This document shows positions 22,465 to 32,286 of a DNA stretch of 64,000 nucleotides, piece by piece. The notes under the pieces were generated by a model, which was not told the origin of the DNA, searched no databases, and was given only the letters and a program-made list of their open reading frames with translations. The stretch covers positions 1 to 64,000 of the forward strand of contig SKCR01047760.1 of the NCBI GenBank assembly GCA_019454045.1, given 5' to 3'. A program made the translations under genes and the position numbers. Position 1 is the first letter of the stretch. Every line of letters starts with the position of its first letter. Source of the stretch: Zanthoxylum bungeanum (Eukaryota > Streptophyta > Magnoliopsida > Sapindales > Rutaceae).

Positions 22465-22921
22465 TGTTGGGAAATCTCTAAGTCCCGAGGATCGATTATC
22501 AAGCATAAAACAACATGTGAATACATTCAAGGAGGTGCGGAATACTCACAATGATCGGTTGAGCGATGCGACGAAGAACAAAACTCCAAGCTCTTCTCCT
22601 CCAAGGCTCGATAGTGGCAGTTTTTGAGCTTCTCCAATTTTTGGTCATGGTCCTCCATCCAAGCTCCAAGCTTTGTGTGATTCCATGCTCACAAGTGCGG
22701 TTTCCCTATCACCTTCGCAAGACTCCCATGTGTGCTAGTACTTGGTGATTTTTGCCACAAAATCACTCATCTTCTCCTTGTGATCTCGGTAAAACCAGAA
22801 GAAAAACAGAAGGAAAAACAGCCCCTTTGGGCGTGAGAGAGGGAGAAAGAAGCAAAGAGAGAGAGTGTTATGTGTTGTAAAAAAATTGGTAATTGATTTT
22901 CCAAAAATCATATACATAATT
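22465..22921 (-). mobile_element. 5' LTR of Copia C2, last ~455 bp only
   Basis: Minus strand ends TTTCCCAACA next to the primer site. Matches the last ~450 bp of the Copia D LTR (shared CTCTCTCACGCCCAAA, TAGCACAC, AGTCTTGCGAAGGTG, TGTGAGTATTCCGC). LTR positions ~1010-1565 are lost from C2 altogether; in D that missing part contains the palindrome array. Confidence 0.78.
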
Positions 22922-23155
22922 TTTTAACACCTAGTGATGGAGTAAAAAAAAAAAAAACGTCTGAGATCGAATTATTAAGTCTGTAAGGGTGTTTTAACAC
23001 CTAGTGCCCTAAAGCCAACTAGTTTGGGAGTCACTGGCCCAAAGCTCGCTACATGGATCAAAGATGCTACAAAAAATATATATATATCTGAAGTCTGAGT
23101 AATTAAGTCCATAGGGGTGTCTTAACACTTGGTGCCCTAATGCCAACTCGTTTGG
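22922..23155 (+). mobile_element. Athila A 3' internal remnant with ~125-bp direct repeats
   Basis: Two units: 'GGTGTTTTAACACCTAGTGCCCTAA ... CTCGCTACATGGAT' from 22988, and a second from 23112 that is interrupted by the LOG array and resumes at 35494 (CACTCGCTACATAGATGG). A partial third copy may start near 22926. Includes poly-A and (TA)n tracts. Not coding. Confidence 0.65.
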
Positions 23156-23160
23156 GAGCC
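23156..23160 (+). repeat. Target-site duplication GAGCC, left
   Basis: GAGCC directly before TGATGAGTGG. The identical pentamer follows the last LTR at 35489-35493. Confidence 0.9.
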
Positions 23161-25232
23161 TGATGAGTGGTAAATCTATCACTATTACCCACTCATTTAA
23201 CCTAATATTTTGTATAGTTTCTTGAGTTTTGTGAATATTTTGATGTTTTGTGTTATTTTGTAGATAATAAAGTTTCAGGATATTCTGGAGGTGATTTGGA
23301 GCAAAACAGTGAAAATTGGACGAAAATGGCATTTTGTAATTTCCGCGTCGCGACGCCTAACATGCGCCGGGTCCACAAATCAGAATCTGAGAAAAGTTTG
23401 ATTTTTCTAACGTGCGCCGTGCCACGTGTCACCATCACAGCCGATCTGCTAAAATGCGCCGTGCCACGTGTCATCATCCTACGGTGCCGACAGTCATCAT
23501 CGCCACCTGTGCCACGTGTCACTCCATGTCATTGCCACGAAATCAGCCACATCACCAGGTTGACCAAGTCAAACTGCCACCTCACCGCCACGTCATCATT
23601 AGCCAATCAGGAAGTGCCAAAAGTCGCAATCCAATGGAGCTGATAGCCCCTTTCCCATGTGTCACCACGTCACTGCCACCTCACCACCACGTCAGCACCA
23701 CGTTAGCATCAATTATTGGCTATCTAATCCTTATCTGACATGTGGCGGATAAGAATCTAGCCGACCAATCAGAAGCCGCCATGTGTCACAATAATTGAGT
23801 CTCCAACAACCTCGCCACGTGTCACCTTATCATCTTATCCAAAATCTGCAACCGACGAACCAGAGCGTGCCACGTCGACAGAAGCTGGGGCAGCGACGCC
23901 AAAGGCCTCAGCGTCGCGACGCCAGAAGCATATCCGCGCCTATAATTTGAGCTCGAGATTTCAGTTTTAGATGCACCACTCTCTCTCATCTCTTTGATGT
24001 ACAGAGAGAGTTTCTCTCTCTAGTTTCTTTTAGTTTTTAGTTTTATTTTTGTTTTTTAGTTTTGTAAATAATTTTAATTACGTTTTGTTAATATAGTAAT
24101 TATTTTTTTACTTTTTACAGTTTTTACTATTCACCATGAGGAGGTAACTTCCCCAGATATGGTGAAAGGTAATTCTTTTACTGTTACTATTTAGATTAAT
24201 CTCCCTTAAAAATAATATTCACTATTTAAAATATTGACTTAAAAGGATACCGCCAGATTGGTCGTTTGGTAATTCATTTTAATCTGGTTTAAACCTGACT
24301 AATAAAGGATACCGCCAGATTGGTCGGTTGGTAATATTATCACAAGTTTATAATTATTTTATGGGAGATATCTAATAGTAAATAGTAAAAGTAATTCGTT
24401 TACCTTAGCATTTTATTTTATTTTACTTTTCAGCTTTTACTTTATGTCTTTTACTTTTCAGCATTTTTACTTATGTCTTTTACTTTTAAGTCTTACTAGC
24501 CCTAGTTATGTGTTAGTTATCTGGGGTTGTGATGAATTCTAATATCATCGGTTTATAAGGGGTTATTTTATAGTTTGGGTAATTTAAAGGTTTACTTATT
24601 AAGTCTAAGCTTAATGCTTCTTGTTGTCTGATCACCAATAAGATTGATGTGGTAAATCTAAAATGAACTAGACATAGGGATTTTAGGTTTCAGCCTTAGA
24701 CTTAATAGCCCACGATCTTCTTTGAGGATAGATAACCCTTTAATAGATTCCTTACAGGATAGACATATACCTGTCGGGCGGGGGTAGCCATAATTGGAAC
24801 TTACTTAATGAATCAAGATAATTTGTTGACATAGACATATGGTTCAATTGGTTAAACTGGGTATTTGCGTCTGACCATCGACATAGGCTTTTGCATAATT
24901 TAGTGTTCCAGGTTAGTAAACTGATTTATTACACAAACATGAAATAACCACTTCATCTTTAAATGATATTAGAATGATTCACAACCCTAGATCTTTGTGT
25001 CTTTGTTATTCTTTAGTATTTTCTTTTGTCTTTTTATTTATTATTTATATAGCAATTCTACAATCAATCAAATCAACAAGTAATCATTCTCTTTCTCTTA
25101 ATTAGATATCTGTAAATAAATAGATTCAATAATTAATAACAACAGTAGGAATTAAGTCCTCGTGGATCGATATTTTATACTACTTGAACGATACGTGCGC
25201 TTGCGTTATAGGCGTGTGTTTTACGCCGGTCA
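23161..25232 (+). mobile_element. LTR1 of the LOG element
   Basis: TGATGAGTGG...CGCCGGTCA, 2072 bp. It differs from LTR2/LTR3 by several segments (lacks 'CAAGACATTCAGCGTCGCGA', has a different CCACGTCAGCACCACG stretch) and by many one-base deletions. Carries CACGTG-rich upstream sequence (23420-23830), a CTATAATT TATA-like box at 23940 and two GATACCGCC repeats. Confidence 0.9.
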
Positions 25233-25237
25233 AGTTT

Positions 25238-25255
25238 TGGCGCCGTTGCCGGGGA
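25238..25255 (+). other. Primer binding site, LOG element copy 1 (tRNA-Asp)
   Basis: Perfect TGGCGCCGTTGCCGGGGA, 5 bases after the LTR terminus. Confidence 0.93.
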
Positions 25256-25366
25256 CTTATTTTTCTTGAGTTATAATTTTGAAGCTATCTAATTTACTGA
25301 TATCTAATTTCTTTATTTTATCTGTAATTTTATCTCTTCTTTTTTTTGTTTTCAGGTGATTGAAAA

Positions 25367-26612
25367 ATGGAACATTATTGGGAGATTGAGAGATCACGAG
25401 CTTTACTAGAAGATACACCCCCAAATCTGGGAGCAACAGTCCGGTTTTCTGAGGCCTGTTGTCCAGCCCAACAATTATCACGGATGCCAGAACCAAGCAA
25501 TATCACATTTGCTCAACACGATCAATGGGGAGATGTGACATATGTAATGGTAACCACCCTAGAGATATTGCGAATACAACTACCATCCAGGGTGGCAGAA
25601 GCTCATTCAAAGTTCACAAGAACCACATTTTCCATCTTATCCACCACCACCTACAATGATCTTCATCAACATCAGAACCATCAGAGGAAGATCATTTGCT
25701 AAACAGCTCGAGATATGTTCAAGAAACGAAAAGAAAAGTTGGATACAATGCTTGAAACACCAGAATCAATTTGAAAGTATTCAGAGACATCAGAATTCAT
25801 TCAGAGATGACAGATCAAATGAGACAATTCACAGAAAACCAGAACTACATACCTCAAGAACCAGTTTCAGATGACAACTGATGAAGCCTTCGAGTACCAA
25901 TCATTCACAATGACATCAACAGAGGAGGAGGCTGAGCAGTATCAACAACCGAGGTATCAGTTCAGGAGCCCGAACCAGCAAAGTCTCAATTTGACTTTTA
26001 TTATTCAGATTCTGACGAGGATGAAGCTGATCTATTTGTACCAACTGCACCAACCACGGAGGATCAAACTTTCAATCCTTAAAATGAAGATCTTGGAGCA
26101 TGCTTTAACATGATTTGAAGAAGATGTATCTGAACCATCCATTCCAGTCATATCAGAGGATGAAAACCTAATGTCAAAAAAACATTTGCATCCTCAGGTT
26201 GACAATTTTGAAGCATGTATTTCACAGATGACAGATGAAGAGCTGAATACAAGAATTTTACAATACATCTGTGAAGAAAAGGTGGAATAAGAAGCAGAGC
26301 AAATGGAGGAGCAATGTCTGACCTTAATAAAGATCCAGAGCATTCAGGAGAAACATCATTGTTTTGGGGAGTACAAATCAATGATATCGCCCAAAGCTTG
26401 ACAGAATGGAAGTCCCATTCCAAGTCAAGCACCATACGAGACCTCCTGATTTTCTTTCTTTCTTTGAAGGAACCACTGGAGTAAGAATGAGCAAAAAGGT
26501 TGCAGAAGCACAAAATGGGACAAAAAATTTCTACTACCTTACCGTTGGAAGAGGCCATTCAAAAGCAATGCTCACGGGATTGTCTTTAATAGGACATCCA
26601 AAACAACATTGA
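25367..26612 (+). pseudogene. gag: Athila-type gag relic, LOG element copy 1
   Basis: ATG at 25367 (MEHYWEIERSRALLEDTP) just after a pyrimidine-rich TTTTCAG. Collinear with 30481-31740 but with more single-base indels, so the zinc-knuckle region is split between frames. Downstream are the coiled-coil stretch, an acidic region and the DFLSFFEGTTGVRMSKKV segment (26406-26612). Not translatable as one protein. Whether the indels are biological or sequence error is open. Confidence 0.75.
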
Positions 26613-26844
26613 AACCACCTTAACAGATGGATTTCAGTCATGTCTGGCCGAAGACGAAAAATTTAGCGCTAGCATGGGGCAACCCATGCAATTTTATTGT
26701 AATTTCTGTTTTCATATTTTGTGTATACATGTTGTAGAGTTTTAATTTTTTGTGTTATTTTTGTAGGGAAAATCACAAACTGAGCATTTTAAGACAGAAG
26801 GAATGGTGTTTTGCAATAAAAAAGATGAGAAACAATTCATTAGC

Positions 26845-26882
26845 GATGGCTGAGTAAAGAATTAATTCTTGAGACGCATCCT
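26845..26882 (+). other. Hairpin module upstream of LOG, copy 1
   Basis: GATGGCTGAGTAA, then stem AAGAATT/AATTCTT, then GAGACGCATC. The same architecture with a different but still paired stem occurs downstream of LOG at 28064-28102. Confidence 0.6.
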
Positions 26883-27153
26883 AATGGATTTATATTCCAA
26901 ACGAGTGGCGTATTGCGTACACAATTCGTTGCCTTAATTATTGCTTTGATCCTTTTTCTGTTGTAATTATCTTATTTTCGTAGACAAGATCCAGACTTTT
27001 TGGCCTTTCACGATTTCATTTTGTTGTTTAGCTAAACAAGCTTCCTATGGAAGATACTAGTGCTATTATTACTCACCCGTTTCAGGTACTATAAATTCAG
27101 CTCATCATTGCACTTTGGAAGGCATCCTGATTTGAGAAAGAAATACATAAAAA

Positions 27154-27804
27154 ATGGAAGCCACTTCAAGAAGACGAGTTGAAAACATTTGTGTGTTTTG
27201 CGGTAGTAGTGTTGGTACTAAGCCACAATATGTAGAGGCAGCACATAAATGGGTCGAGTCTTAGCTGCAAGGAATATGCACTTAATATATGGCGGAGGCA
27301 ATCTTGGACTTATGGGGATCGTTTCAAAGGCTGTACATGAAGGAGGCAGTCACGTTTTGGGAATCATCCCAAAACCCTTGGTATAGGCAAATCTTATTGG
27401 ATCATCAAATGGAGAGGACCTTATTGTGCCAGGTATGTCTGAACGACTGGTAGAAATGATTAACCGTGCTGATGCTTTTATCGGTTTGCCATGTGGCTTG
27501 GGCACATTGGAGGAAATTTTTATAGTTTTATCTTGGACGAACCTGAACATACACCAGAAACCGCTTGGACTATTTAACGTTGATGTATTTTATGATTTCT
27601 TGTGTGTTTCTTGATGATGCCTGGAGAAATGGGTTCGTGTCAAAAGCTATGAAAGAACTCCTCTTTACTGCCATAACTGTTCCGGATCTAATAGACCAAC
27701 TCTTAGCCTATGAACCACAAGTTGACCCTATCCTTTCAAAGATAAATTGGTCTGAGGACGATCGTGGTAAGAGGCGTCGGTTTAATCTGGATATTAACCT
27801 TTAA
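27154..27804 (+). pseudogene. LOG-like: Captured LOG cytokinin-activating enzyme, copy 1 (frameshifted)
   Basis: LOG enzymes release free-base cytokinins from cytokinin riboside 5'-monophosphates by removing ribose 5'-phosphate. This copy is collinear with 32287-32940 and shares the start MEATSRRRVENICVFCGSS, the internal TAG (27385-27387) and the GLPCGLGTLEE motif. In addition it has a one-base deletion near 27251 (CATAAATGGG against CATAAATTGGG) and a two-base deletion near 27596. It is intronless. Flanked by hairpin modules and inside the LTR element, so it moved with it. Non-functional as read. Confidence 0.88.
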
Positions 27805-27863
27805 TTTCCTGTAGATTTTCAGATAAACAGGTACGACCTTCTTAACTTCCTTTTACTATTTAA

Positions 27864-27905
27864 GACATTGGGGACAATGTCTCATTTATGTTTGGGGGAG
27901 GAAAT
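27864..27905 (+). other. Athila-type stem-loop and purine tract, copy 1
   Basis: GACATTG/CAATGTC stem with loop GGGA, then TTTGGGGGAGGAAAT. This pair is typical of the 3' region of Athila-type elements. In element A the same purine tract abuts the LTR (36083-36094), but here about 320 bp separate it from LTR2, so a later segment has been added or the true primer is the GTGGGAGCG just before the LTR. Confidence 0.7.
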
Positions 27906-28063
27906 TAGTTGATCAGTACCTTGTTTTTAGTTTGTGTGTTGTTTTTATTTTTAGTCCAAAATTTTTTGAAAAATACAAAAAAAATTGAAATTTTTTCAAA
28001 AATTACAAAAATATTTTGCGTTTTTGCGTTTTTATTTTGACTAAAAGGGTGAAATTGGTAAAA

Positions 28064-28102
28064 GATAGCCGAGTAAGGAGTTTCCACTCCTGAGACGTAT
28101 CT
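28064..28102 (+). other. Hairpin module downstream of LOG, copy 1
   Basis: GATAGCCGAGTAA, then stem AGGAGT/ACTCCT with loop TTCC, then GAGACGTATC. Homologous to the upstream module at 26845-26882 with compensated stem changes. Confidence 0.6.
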
Positions 28103-28529
28103 CAAGCCTATTTTCGAAATAAGTTAATTTTTATTTATTTCATTTTGAATTATCAGTCAGATTGGCTGTTTTTATCAAAGTATAGAGAATACGTAATTTG
28201 TCAGTATGGTCAGTGGGAGCGTATGATCAGTGGTAAATCTATCACTATTTCCCACTCATTTAACCTAATATTTTGTATAGTTCTTGAGTTTTGTGAATAT
28301 TTTGATGTGTTTTGTGTTATTTTGTAGATAAATAAAGTTTCAGGACATTCTGGAGGTGATTTGGAGCAAAACAGTGAAAATTGGACGAGATGGGCATTTT
28401 GGTAATTTCCCACGTCACGACGCCAAGACATTCAGCGTCGCGACGCCTACATGCGCCGAACAGTCCTAACGTGCGCCGGGTCCACAAATCAGAATCTGAG
28501 AAAAGTTTGACTTTGCTAACGTGCGTCGT

Positions 28530-28915
28530 GCCACGTGTCACCATCACAGCCGATCTGCTGAAATGCGCCGTGCCACGTGTCAGCATCCTACGGTGCCGAC
28601 AGTCATCATCGCCACGTGTACCACATGTCACTCCATGTCATTGCCACATCATCAGCCACATCACCAGGTTGACCAAGTCAAACTGCCACCTCAAATCACC
28701 GCCACGTCATCAGCAGCCAATCAGGAAGTGCCACGTGTTGCAATCCTACGTTGCCGACAGTCCCTTTCCCACGTGTCGCCACATCACCGCCACCTCAGCA
28801 TCAATTATTGGCTATCTAATCCTTATCTGACACGTGGCGGATAAGAATCTAGCCGACCAATCAGAAGCTGCCACGTGTCACAATAATTGAGTCTCCAACA
28901 ACCTCGCCACGTGTC
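28530..28915 (+). promoter_or_regulatory. G-box (CACGTG) cluster in the LOG-element LTR
   Basis: Eight CACGTG cores in under 400 bp, most as GCCACGTGTCA, the context of bZIP/ABRE-type sites. LTR3 keeps seven (33660-34060, one changed to TACGTG). LTR1 and the minus-strand LTR (40480-40810) have comparable clusters. Located just upstream of the TATA box, in U3. Responsiveness is inferred, not shown. Confidence 0.7.
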
Positions 28916-29031
28916 ACATTTTCATCTTATCCAGAATCTGCAACCAACGAACCAGAGCATGCCATGTCGACAGAAGCTGGCGTAGCGACGCCAAAGGCCT
29001 CAGCGTCGCGACGCCAGATGCCTATCCGCGC

Positions 29032-29039
29032 CTATAAAT
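29032..29039 (+). promoter_or_regulatory. TATA box of LOG-element LTR2
   Basis: CTATAAAT in CCGCGCCTATAAATTTAGCTCGAG. The same context occurs at 34171-34178 (LTR3) and on the minus strand at 40369-40376; LTR1 has CTATAATT. It follows the G-box cluster and the GCGTCGCGACGCC palindrome. Confidence 0.7.
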
Positions 29040-30350
29040 TTAGCTCGAGATTTCAGTTTTAGATGCACCACTTTCTCTCATCTCTTTGATGTAAAGAGAG
29101 AGTTTCTCTCTCTAGTTTCTTTTAGTTTTTAGTTTTTTTTAGTTTTTAGTTTTGTAAATAATTTTAATTACGTTTTGTTAATATAGTAATTTATTTTTTT
29201 ACTTTTTACAGTTTTTACTATTCACCATGAGGAAGTAACTTCCCCAGCTAGGGTGAAAGGTAATTCTTTTACTGTTACTATTTAGATTAATCTCCCTTAA
29301 AAATAATATATTCACTATTTAAAATATTGACTTAAAAAGGATACCGCCAGATTGGTCGGTTGGTAATTCATTTTAATTTGTTTTAAACCTGACTAATAAA
29401 GGATACCGCCAGATTGGTCGGTTGGTAATATTATCACAAGTTTATATATTATTTTATGGGAGATATCTAAAATAGTAAATAGTAAAAGTAATCGTTTTAC
29501 CTTAGCATTTTATTTTATTTTACTTTTCAGCTTTTACTTTATGTCTTTTACTTTTCAGCATTTTTACTTATGTCTTTTACTTTTAAGTCTTTACTAGCCC
29601 TAGTTATGTGTTAGTTATCTGGGGTTGTGATGAATTCTAATATCACCGGTTTATAAGGGGTTATTTTATAGTTTGGGTAATTTAAAGGTTTACTTATTAA
29701 GTCTTAAGCTTAATGCTTCTTGTTGTCTGATCACCAATAAGATTGATGTGGTAAATCAAAAATGAACTAGACATAGGGATTTTAGGTTTCAGCCTTAAAC
29801 TTAATAGCCCACGATCTTCTTTGAGGATAGATAACCCTTTAATAGATTTCCTTACAGGATAGACATATACCTGTCGGGCGGGGGTAGCCATAATTGGAAC
29901 TTAAACTTAATGAATCAAGATAATTTGGTTGACATAGACATATGGTTCAATTGGGTTAAACTGGGTATTTGCGTCTGACCATCGACAGAGGCTTTTGCAT
30001 AATTTAGTGTTCCAGGTTAGTAAATTGATTTATTACACAAACATGAAATAACCACTTCATCTTTTAAATGATATTAGAATGATTCACAACCCTAGATCTT
30101 TGTGTCTTTTGTTATTTTCTTTAGTATTTTCTTTTGTCTTTTTATTTATTTATTTATATAGCAATTCTACAATCAATCAAATCAATCAAGTAATCATTCT
30201 CTTTTCTCTCAATTAGATATCTGTAAATAAATAGATTCAATAATTAATAACAACAGTAGGAATTAAGTCCTCGTGGGATCGATATTTTTATACTACTTGA
30301 ACGATACGTACGCTTGCGTTATAGGCGTGTGTTTACGCCGGTCAAGTTTT

Positions 30351-30368
30351 TGGCGCCGTTGCCGGGGA
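30351..30368 (+). other. Primer binding site, LOG element copy 2 (tRNA-Asp)
   Basis: Perfect TGGCGCCGTTGCCGGGGA, 6 bases after the LTR terminus. Confidence 0.93.
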
Positions 30369-30480
30369 CTTATTTTTCTTAAGTTATTAATTTTGAAGCT
30401 ATCTAATTTACTTATATCTAATTTTCTTTATTTTTATCTGTAATTTTTATCTCTTTTCTTTGTTTTCAGGTGATTGAAAA

Positions 30481-31740
30481 ATGGAACATTATTGGGAGAT
30501 TGAGAGATCACGAGCTTTTACTAGAAGATACACCCCAAATCTGGGAGCAACAGTCCGGTTTTCTGAGGCCTGTTGTCCAGCCCAACAATTATCACTGGAT
30601 GCCAGAACCAAGCAATATCACATTTGCTCAACAAGACTCAATGGGGAGATGTGACATATGTAATGGTAACCACCCTAGAGATTATTGCGAATACAACTAC
30701 CATCCAGGGTGGCAGAGCTATCAACATTTCACAGAACCACATTTCCATCTTATCCACCACCCACCTACAATGATCTTCATCAACAATCAGAACCATCAGA
30801 GGAAGATCATTTGCTAAACATGCTCGAAGATATGTTCAAGAAACGAAAAGAAAAGTTGGATACAATGCTTGAAACAAGCCAGAATCAATTTGAAAGTATT
30901 CAGAGACAATCAGAATTCATTCAGAAGATGACAGATTAAATGAGACAATTCACAGAAAACCAAAACTACATACCTCAAGAACCTGTTTCAGATGACACTG
31001 ATGAAGCCTTTGAGTACCAATCATTTCACAATGACACTTCAATAGAAGAGGAGGCTGAGCAGTATCAACAACCAGAGGTATCAGTTCAGGAGCCCGAACC
31101 AGCAAAGTCTCAATTTGACTTTTATTATTCAGATTCTGATGAGGATGAAACTGATCTATTTGTACCAACTGCACCAACAACGGAGGATCAAACTTTCAAT
31201 CCTTAAAATGAAGATCTTGGAGCATGCTTTAACATGATGTTTTAAGAAGATGTATCTGAACCATCCATTCCAGTCATATCAGAGGATGAAAACCTAATGT
31301 CAGAAACATCTTTGCATCCTCAGGTTGACAATTTTGAAGCATGTATTTCACAGATGACAGATGAAGAGCTGAATACAAGAATTTTACAATACATCTGTGA
31401 AGAAAAGGTGGAATAAGAAGCAGAGCAAATGGAGGAGCAAATGTCTGACCTTAATAAAGATCCAGAGCATTCAGGAGAAACATCATTGTTTTGGGGAGTA
31501 CAAATCAATGATATCGCCCATAAGCTTGACAGAATGGAAGTCCCATTCCAAGTCAAGCACCATACGAGACCTCCTGATTTTCTTTCTTTCTTTGAAGGAA
31601 CCACTGGAGTAAGAATGAGCAAAAAGGTTGCAGAAGCACAAAATGGGACAAAAAATTTCTACTACCTTACCGTTGGAAGAGGCCATTCAAAAGCAATGCT
31701 CACGGGATTGTCTTTAATAGGACATCCAAAACAACATTGA
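30481..31740 (+). pseudogene. gag: Athila-type gag relic with zinc knuckle, LOG element copy 2
   Basis: ATG at 30481. The zinc-knuckle frame (30470-30817) keeps MPEPSNITFAQQDSMGRC, the knuckle C-DI-C-NGN-H-PRDY-C (CX2CX3HX4C) and NYHPGW, which parallels the NTYNPGW block of Athila gag (4600). A frameshift near 30790 leads to a helix-prone stretch (KKRKEKLDTMLETSQNQ), then acidic DSDEDETDLF, then 31429-31740, a 103-codon open stretch with HKLDRMEVPFQVKHHTRP and FLSFFEGTTGVRMSKK that I cannot place in a family. TAA stops at 30937, 31204, 31243 and 31413. Only the nucleocapsid half of gag is recognisable; the capsid core is missing. Confidence 0.78.
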
Positions 31741-31976
31741 AACCACCTTAACAGATGGATTTCAGTCATGTCTGGCCGAAGACGAAAAATTTAGCGCTAG
31801 CAGGGAGGCAACCCATGCAATTTTATTGTAATTTCTGTTTTCATATTTTGTGTATACATGTTGTAGAGTTTTTAATTTTTTGTGTTATTTTTGTAGGGAA
31901 AATCACAAACTGAGCATTTTAAGACAGAAGGAATGGTGTTTTGCAATAAAAAAGATGAGAAACAATTCATTAGCGA

Positions 31977-32012
31977 TGGCTGAGTAAAGAATTAATTCTT
32001 GAGACGCATCCT
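31977..32012 (+). other. Hairpin module upstream of LOG, copy 2
   Basis: Same module as 26845-26882: GAGTAA, stem AAGAATT/AATTCTT, GAGACGCATC. Confidence 0.6.
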
Positions 32013-32221
32013 AATGGATTTATATTCCAAACGAGTGGCGTATTGCGTACACAATTCTGTTGCCTTAATTATTGCTTTGATTCCTTTTTCTGTTGTAATT
32101 ATCTTTATTTTCGTAGACAAGATCCAGACTTTTTGGCCTTTCACGATTTCATTTTGTTGTTTAGCTAAACAAGCTTCCTATGGAAGATACTAGTGCTATT
32201 ATTACTCACCCATTTCAGGTA

Positions 32222-32230
32222 CTATAAATT
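32222..32230 (+). promoter_or_regulatory. Possible TATA box 57 bp before LOG
   Basis: CTATAAATT after CATTTCAGGTA, identical in copy 1 (about 27089). It could be part of the captured 5' leader or promoter of the LOG donor gene. Weak evidence: one motif only. Confidence 0.3.
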
Positions 32231-32286
32231 CAGCTCATCATTGCACTTTGGAAGGCATCCTGATTTGAGAAAGAAATACATAAAAA

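Larger units (their letters stand above)
28224..30344 (+). mobile_element. LTR2 (middle LTR) of the LOG array
   Basis: TGATCAGTGG...CGCCGGTCA, 2121 bp, shared by the two units. Nearly identical to LTR3. Contains eight CACGTG cores between about 28530 and 28915, palindromic GCGTCGCGACGCC motifs at 28434 and 29003, a CTATAAAT box, a possible splice donor (GAGGAAGTAACT, 29228) and two GATACCGCC repeats. It acts at once as 3' LTR of unit 1 and 5' LTR of unit 2. Confidence 0.92.

Noticed and set aside
23248..23738. 100-150-codon frames rich in RATCHHHSR or CAVPRVTIT (also near 28381 and 33610)
   Set aside because: Lie in the G-box repeat region of the LTR and shift frame between copies; regulatory repeat, not protein.
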